The translations under genes and the position numbers were made by a program. A DNA stretch of 64,000 bases from Roseovarius sp. UBA6217 (GTDB taxonomy: Bacteria; Pseudomonadota; Alphaproteobacteria; Rhodobacterales; Rhodobacteraceae): contig DISF01000053.1 of NCBI GenBank assembly GCA_002421985.1, forward strand, positions 75,841-139,840, written 5' to 3'. Under the pieces are notes generated by a model. It did not search any database and had not been told where the DNA came from. It saw only the letters and a list, made by a program, of their open reading frames with translations. Below, one piece after another: positions 61,479 to 64,000 of this stretch. The first letter of the stretch is position 1; every line of letters starts with the position of its first letter.

Positions 61479-62644
61479 TTCACGCGTTCCAGGATCGAGA
61501 CATAATTGGCCACGGCAGCACCGCCCATGTTGAACACGCCTGCAAGCGTGGCATCGGGGATCTGCATCCCCTCGGCCTCACCGGCCAGTTGCATTGCTGC
61601 CATGACATGCATCGACACACCCGTGGCCCCGATAGGGTGCCCCTTGGATTTCAGCCCGCCAGAGGCGTTGACCGGCAGCCGCCCGTCCTTTTGCGTGATC
61701 CCCTCGCGGATGATGCGGTGCCCCTGACCGGGTTCGGCCAGTCCCATCGCCTCGTATTCCAGCATCTCGGCGATGGTAAAACAGTCATGCGTTTCGACAA
61801 GGCTCAGGTCATCCAGCGTCAGGCCGGACTCTGCCAATGCCTTTGACCACGCCATGCGCGCGCCGCGAAATTCCAGCACATCGCGCCGCGACAGGGCCAT
61901 GATGTCATTGGCCTGCACCCGCGTCCGAAAGCCAATAGCGCGCTGCATGGTTGCCGCTGTCTCGGCATCCGCCAACACCAGCACCGCCGCACCGTCCGAG
62001 ACAAGCGAGCAATCGGTGCGCCGCAACGGGCCCGCCACGCGGGGGTTCTTGTCGGAGACGGTGTTGCAGAAGCTCAGTCCGAAATCCTTGCGCATATGGG
62101 CGTAAGGGTTGGCCATGCCGTTGGCGTGATTCTTGGCGGCGATCATTGCAAGCTCTTCCGAGCGGTCGCCGTAACGCTGAAAATAGCTTTGCGCGATCTG
62201 CCCGAACAGACCGGCAAAGCCGCCGTCAACATCCGCTTCCTCTGCGCGGTAACTGGCCCCCAACAGGATGTCGCCCACTTCGGCCGTGGGGGTGGCCGTC
62301 ATCTTCTCTGCCCCGACGACCAAGGCGATGTTCCCGCGTCCAGCCTCGATGAAATCCATCGCGCCGAACAGTGCCGCCGATCCGGTCGCGCAGGCATTCT
62401 CGAACCGGGTCGCCGGTGTATGGGCCAGGCCTTCGGTCCCCATGGCGACCAGGGCACCCTGAAAATCCTGCTTGGAAAAGCCGTTGTTGAAGACACCTAC
62501 GAAAATGCCGTCCACATCCTGCGGGCCGATCTGCGCGTGCCCCAGGGCCTGTGACACGGCCTCGGCCATCAGGCTTTCGGTATCGGGGTGTTCGGATTTG
62601 CCAAAGGCCGTATGGCCCCAGCCGACGATCTGCGCGCGTGTCAT
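61475..62644 (-). CDS. SCPx-type thiolase with intact catalytic residues
   Basis: Protein of 389 residues. Catalytic Cys85 lies in FENACATGSAALFG, a His in VETHDCFTIAEMLEYEAMG, and the final His in NASGGLKSKGHPIGATG. It should carry out true CoA-dependent cleavage of a 3-oxoacyl-CoA, unlike the three Cys-less relatives in this window. No DUF35 gene is adjacent. Start ATG 62644 with AAAGGAAA upstream, overlapping the IclR stop by ATGA. Confidence 0.9.
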   Translation of the reverse strand: MTRAQIVGWGHTAFGKSEHPDTESLMAEAVSQALGHAQIGPQDVDGIFVGVFNNGFSKQDFQGALVAMGTEGLAHTPATRFENACATGSAALFGAMDFIEAGRGNIALVVGAEKMTATPTAEVGDILLGASYRAEEADVDGGFAGLFGQIAQSYFQRYGDRSEELAMIAAKNHANGMANPYAHMRKDFGLSFCNTVSDKNPRVAGPLRRTDCSLVSDGAAVLVLADAETAATMQRAIGFRTRVQANDIMALSRRDVLEFRGARMAWSKALAESGLTLDDLSLVETHDCFTIAEMLEYEAMGLAEPGQGHRIIREGITQKDGRLPVNASGGLKSKGHPIGATGVSMHVMAAMQLAGEAEGMQIPDATLAGVFNMGGAAVANYVSILERVK

Positions 62645-63516
62645 GGTTCGTTTCCTTTCAGTGATTCGCCCTCGGGCCAACCCGTGGGCGGGGCCGTGGC
62701 AAGACGTGTTTCAATCAGGCGCGCCTCGGCTTGCAACTTCTGTGCAAGCTCGCTGCGGCGGGGTTCCTTCATCCGGCTTTCGATGGCCGCCAGTGAGACA
62801 GCGCCGACCAACTGGCCTTTCTGCCCCCGCAACGCGACACCAAGGCCCCATGAATCCTCGAAGATCAGACCGGGGTTCAGGGCCACGCCGGTCGCCCGCG
62901 CCTGCGCAAGATGGGCGCGCAATGTCTCGGGGGAGAGACGGGGATAGTTGCTTGTCAGCTCGACATGGTTGGATCTCATCACCGCCTCGGCCTCAGCCTC
63001 GGGCAGCGCGGCCAGCATGGCCAGCGATCCCGCCCCCACGCCCAGCGGATGATGCCCGCCGGGCATCAGCGCATAGGTGCGAATCGGATAGGTGCCTTCC
63101 TCGCGGTGCAGGCAGACCGAGTATCGCCCGCGCCGCACCGACAGAAAGGCGGCATCTCCCGTGTCTCGTGCAAGGCGTTGCAGACTATCGATCGCCTGGG
63201 ACAAGAGCCCGTGGCGATCCTGTGCCAGAAGACCCAAAAGATAGGCTTCTTCCCCCAGATGATAGGTGCGGGTGATGTCGGCCTGTTCGACCAGCCGCGC
63301 CCGCATGAGGGCCAGCACAAGGCGCCTGACCGTGGCCTTGTTCAGCCCGGTTTCCGCAACAAGACCCGATAACGAGATGCCCGCCGCCGAGTGCTGTCCG
63401 ATCAGACACAGCAGCGCCAGCGCCCGGTCCACGCTTTGCGCGCCGCCAAGCGACGAGTCTCGCTCATCCAGTTTCACATTATGAACCAAAAACAGGGGGC
63501 TTTCGTGGCATGGCAT
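62641..63516 (-). CDS. IclR-family transcriptional regulator (third of three)
   Basis: Protein of 291 residues: HTH at about 47-77 (AAGISLSGLVAETGLNKAT), then the effector domain with GGHHPLGVGAGSLAMLAALP. Start ATG 63516; a GTG at 63477 is possible and would remove a 13-residue leader. It is the first gene of an operon with the thiolase, ligase and DUF296 protein, joined by ATGA overlaps, so it probably regulates its own operon. It faces the divergent dctP gene at 63663 across a promoter with an inverted repeat. Confidence 0.9.
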   Translation of the reverse strand: MPCHESPLFLVHNVKLDERDSSLGGAQSVDRALALLCLIGQHSAAGISLSGLVAETGLNKATVRRLVLALMRARLVEQADITRTYHLGEEAYLLGLLAQDRHGLLSQAIDSLQRLARDTGDAAFLSVRRGRYSVCLHREEGTYPIRTYALMPGGHHPLGVGAGSLAMLAALPEAEAEAVMRSNHVELTSNYPRLSPETLRAHLAQARATGVALNPGLIFEDSWGLGVALRGQKGQLVGAVSLAAIESRMKEPRRSELAQKLQAEARLIETRLATAPPTGWPEGESLKGNEP

Positions 63517-63553
63517 TCGTATTCCCGGCCATCCTGATTTTATCTTGGGTGAT

Positions 63554-63572
63554 TTGCAAGTTTTTGTTGCAA
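63554..63572. promoter_or_regulatory. Inverted repeat TTGCAA-N7-TTGCAA in the IclR/dctP divergent promoter
   Basis: Two perfect TTGCAA blocks, each self-complementary, 38-56 bp upstream of the IclR start and about 90 bp upstream of dctP. The place is right for an IclR operator controlling both directions. Directly adjoining it is ATTCTGAAAG (63572-63581), also found upstream of the first IclR gene. Confidence 0.45.
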
Positions 63573-63662
63573 TTCTGAAAGCCAAAGGTCCACTATTTGA
63601 TCAGCCCGGCGACGACGTGAGAACGGAGTCGCTGAGCGAGGGATATTCCAAGGGAGTGACGA

Positions 63663-64000
63663 ATGAAATTTTTCAGCATCACAGGCGCGGCGCTGGCGGC
63701 AAGCCTTGCGGTCGCACTCAATATCGGTGCGGCAAGCGCGCAGGAACTGCGACTGTCGCACAACACGGGCGACACGACGACGTGGCACAAGGGAGCAGAG
63801 CGTTTTGCCGAGCTGGTGGCCGAACGCTCGGGCGGCGATGTGACGGTGCGCGTATTCCCCAACGCGCAGCTATCGGGCGGCGATCAGATGCGTCAGGCCG
63901 AAATGGTCGGTCGGGGCGCGCTGGATCTGGTGGTGACATCGGCCATCAACGTGACCCCGCTGGTGCCCGAGATGGCGGTGTTCTCGCTGCCCTATCTTTA
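63663..64000 (+). CDS. dctP: TRAP transporter solute-binding protein, DctP family (N-terminal part, cut by window edge)
   Basis: 112 codons are visible: a signal peptide (about 1-25, ending GAASAQ), then the DctP start LRLSHNTGDTTTWHKGAERF, GGDVTVRVFPNAQLSGGDQM, and LDLVVTSAINVTPLVPEM. This is the fifth TRAP system in the window. Start ATG 63663 with AAGGGAG upstream. It is divergent from the IclR regulator, which probably controls it; permease genes should follow beyond the window. Confidence 0.9.
   Translation, partial: MKFFSITGAALAASLAVALNIGAASAQELRLSHNTGDTTTWHKGAERFAELVAERSGGDVTVRVFPNAQLSGGDQMRQAEMVGRGALDLVVTSAINVTPLVPEMAVFSLPYL

Noticed and set aside
1..64000. tRNA, rRNA, CRISPR array, intact insertion sequence, phage genes
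   Set aside because: No cloverleaf-type sequence, rRNA motifs, regularly spaced repeats or transposase domain seen; the only mobile trace is the recombinase fragment.

Overview
The window is high-GC, densely packed DNA from an alphaproteobacterium, most likely a Rhodobacterales/Roseobacter-group organism. The grounds are codon use, the LolA sequence, several TRAP transporters, ATGA-coupled operons, and IclR regulators. No rRNA, tRNA, CRISPR array or intact mobile element is visible. Nearly every gene handles acyl-CoA thioesters, so this reads as a large catabolic island for bulky, branched or alicyclic carboxylic acids. The only housekeeping-type gene is lolA, at 23.2 kb.

Layout. 0-5 kb (minus): DctPQM TRAP transporter, SDR, acyl-CoA dehydrogenase (ACAD) and the start of a probable CoA ligase. 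5.1-5.3 kb: a palindrome and a fragment of a serine recombinase. 5.3-10.8 kb (minus): IclR regulator, fused ADP-forming acyl-CoA synthetase, ACAD, CoA transferase. 10.9-16.3 kb (plus): two-subunit ADP-forming ligase, MaoC protein, ACAD, Cys-less thiolase-fold protein with DUF35 partner, terminator. 16.4-21.1 kb (minus): two-subunit family I CoA transferase with a TAXI-TRAP transporter. 21.3-22.7 kb: orphan membrane protein. 23.2-27.7 kb (plus): lolA, MmgE/PrpD protein, ACAD pair. 27.7-29.1 kb (minus): IclR and MaoC-like protein. 29.5-37.8 kb (plus): ACAD pair, TAXI-TRAP, thioesterase, SDR, DUF35, Cys-less thiolase-fold protein. 37.9-46.0 kb (minus): second DctPQM, two PaaG-like hydratase/isomerases, two ACADs, CoA transferase. 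46.3-47.2 kb: nitronate-monooxygenase-like flavoprotein. 47.3-58.8 kb: a unit around two copies of one 17-bp operator, with PaaK-like protein, hydratase, ACAD pair, MaoC, transglutaminase-like protein, alpha-methylacyl-CoA racemase, hydratase-2, Cys-less thiolase-fold protein, DUF35 and two CoA transferases. 59.0-63.5 kb (minus): IclR, true SCPx-type thiolase, AMP-forming CoA ligase, DUF296 protein. From 63.7 kb: start of a fifth TRAP system.

How it works together (inference). Acids enter through TRAP systems and are activated by AMP- or ADP-forming ligases or CoA transferases. Methyl-branch stereochemistry is set by the racemase. Desaturation is by homomeric ACADs and by three 'degenerate + complete' ACAD pairs resembling the heteromeric steroid enzymes. 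Hydration is by MaoC or crotonase-fold enzymes. C-C cleavage is probably by three Ltp2/DUF35-type retro-aldolase modules rather than classical thiolysis. The parallel is actinobacterial steroid side-chain catabolism, but the substrates cannot be read from sequence.

Regulation. Two palindrome families recur at promoters: CACATATGTG-type (four intergenic sites and one intragenic) and TCTAACA-N3-GTTAGAT (two perfect copies and one weaker). The second looks like a TetR-type operator, yet no TetR gene lies in the window. Three IclR genes are present.
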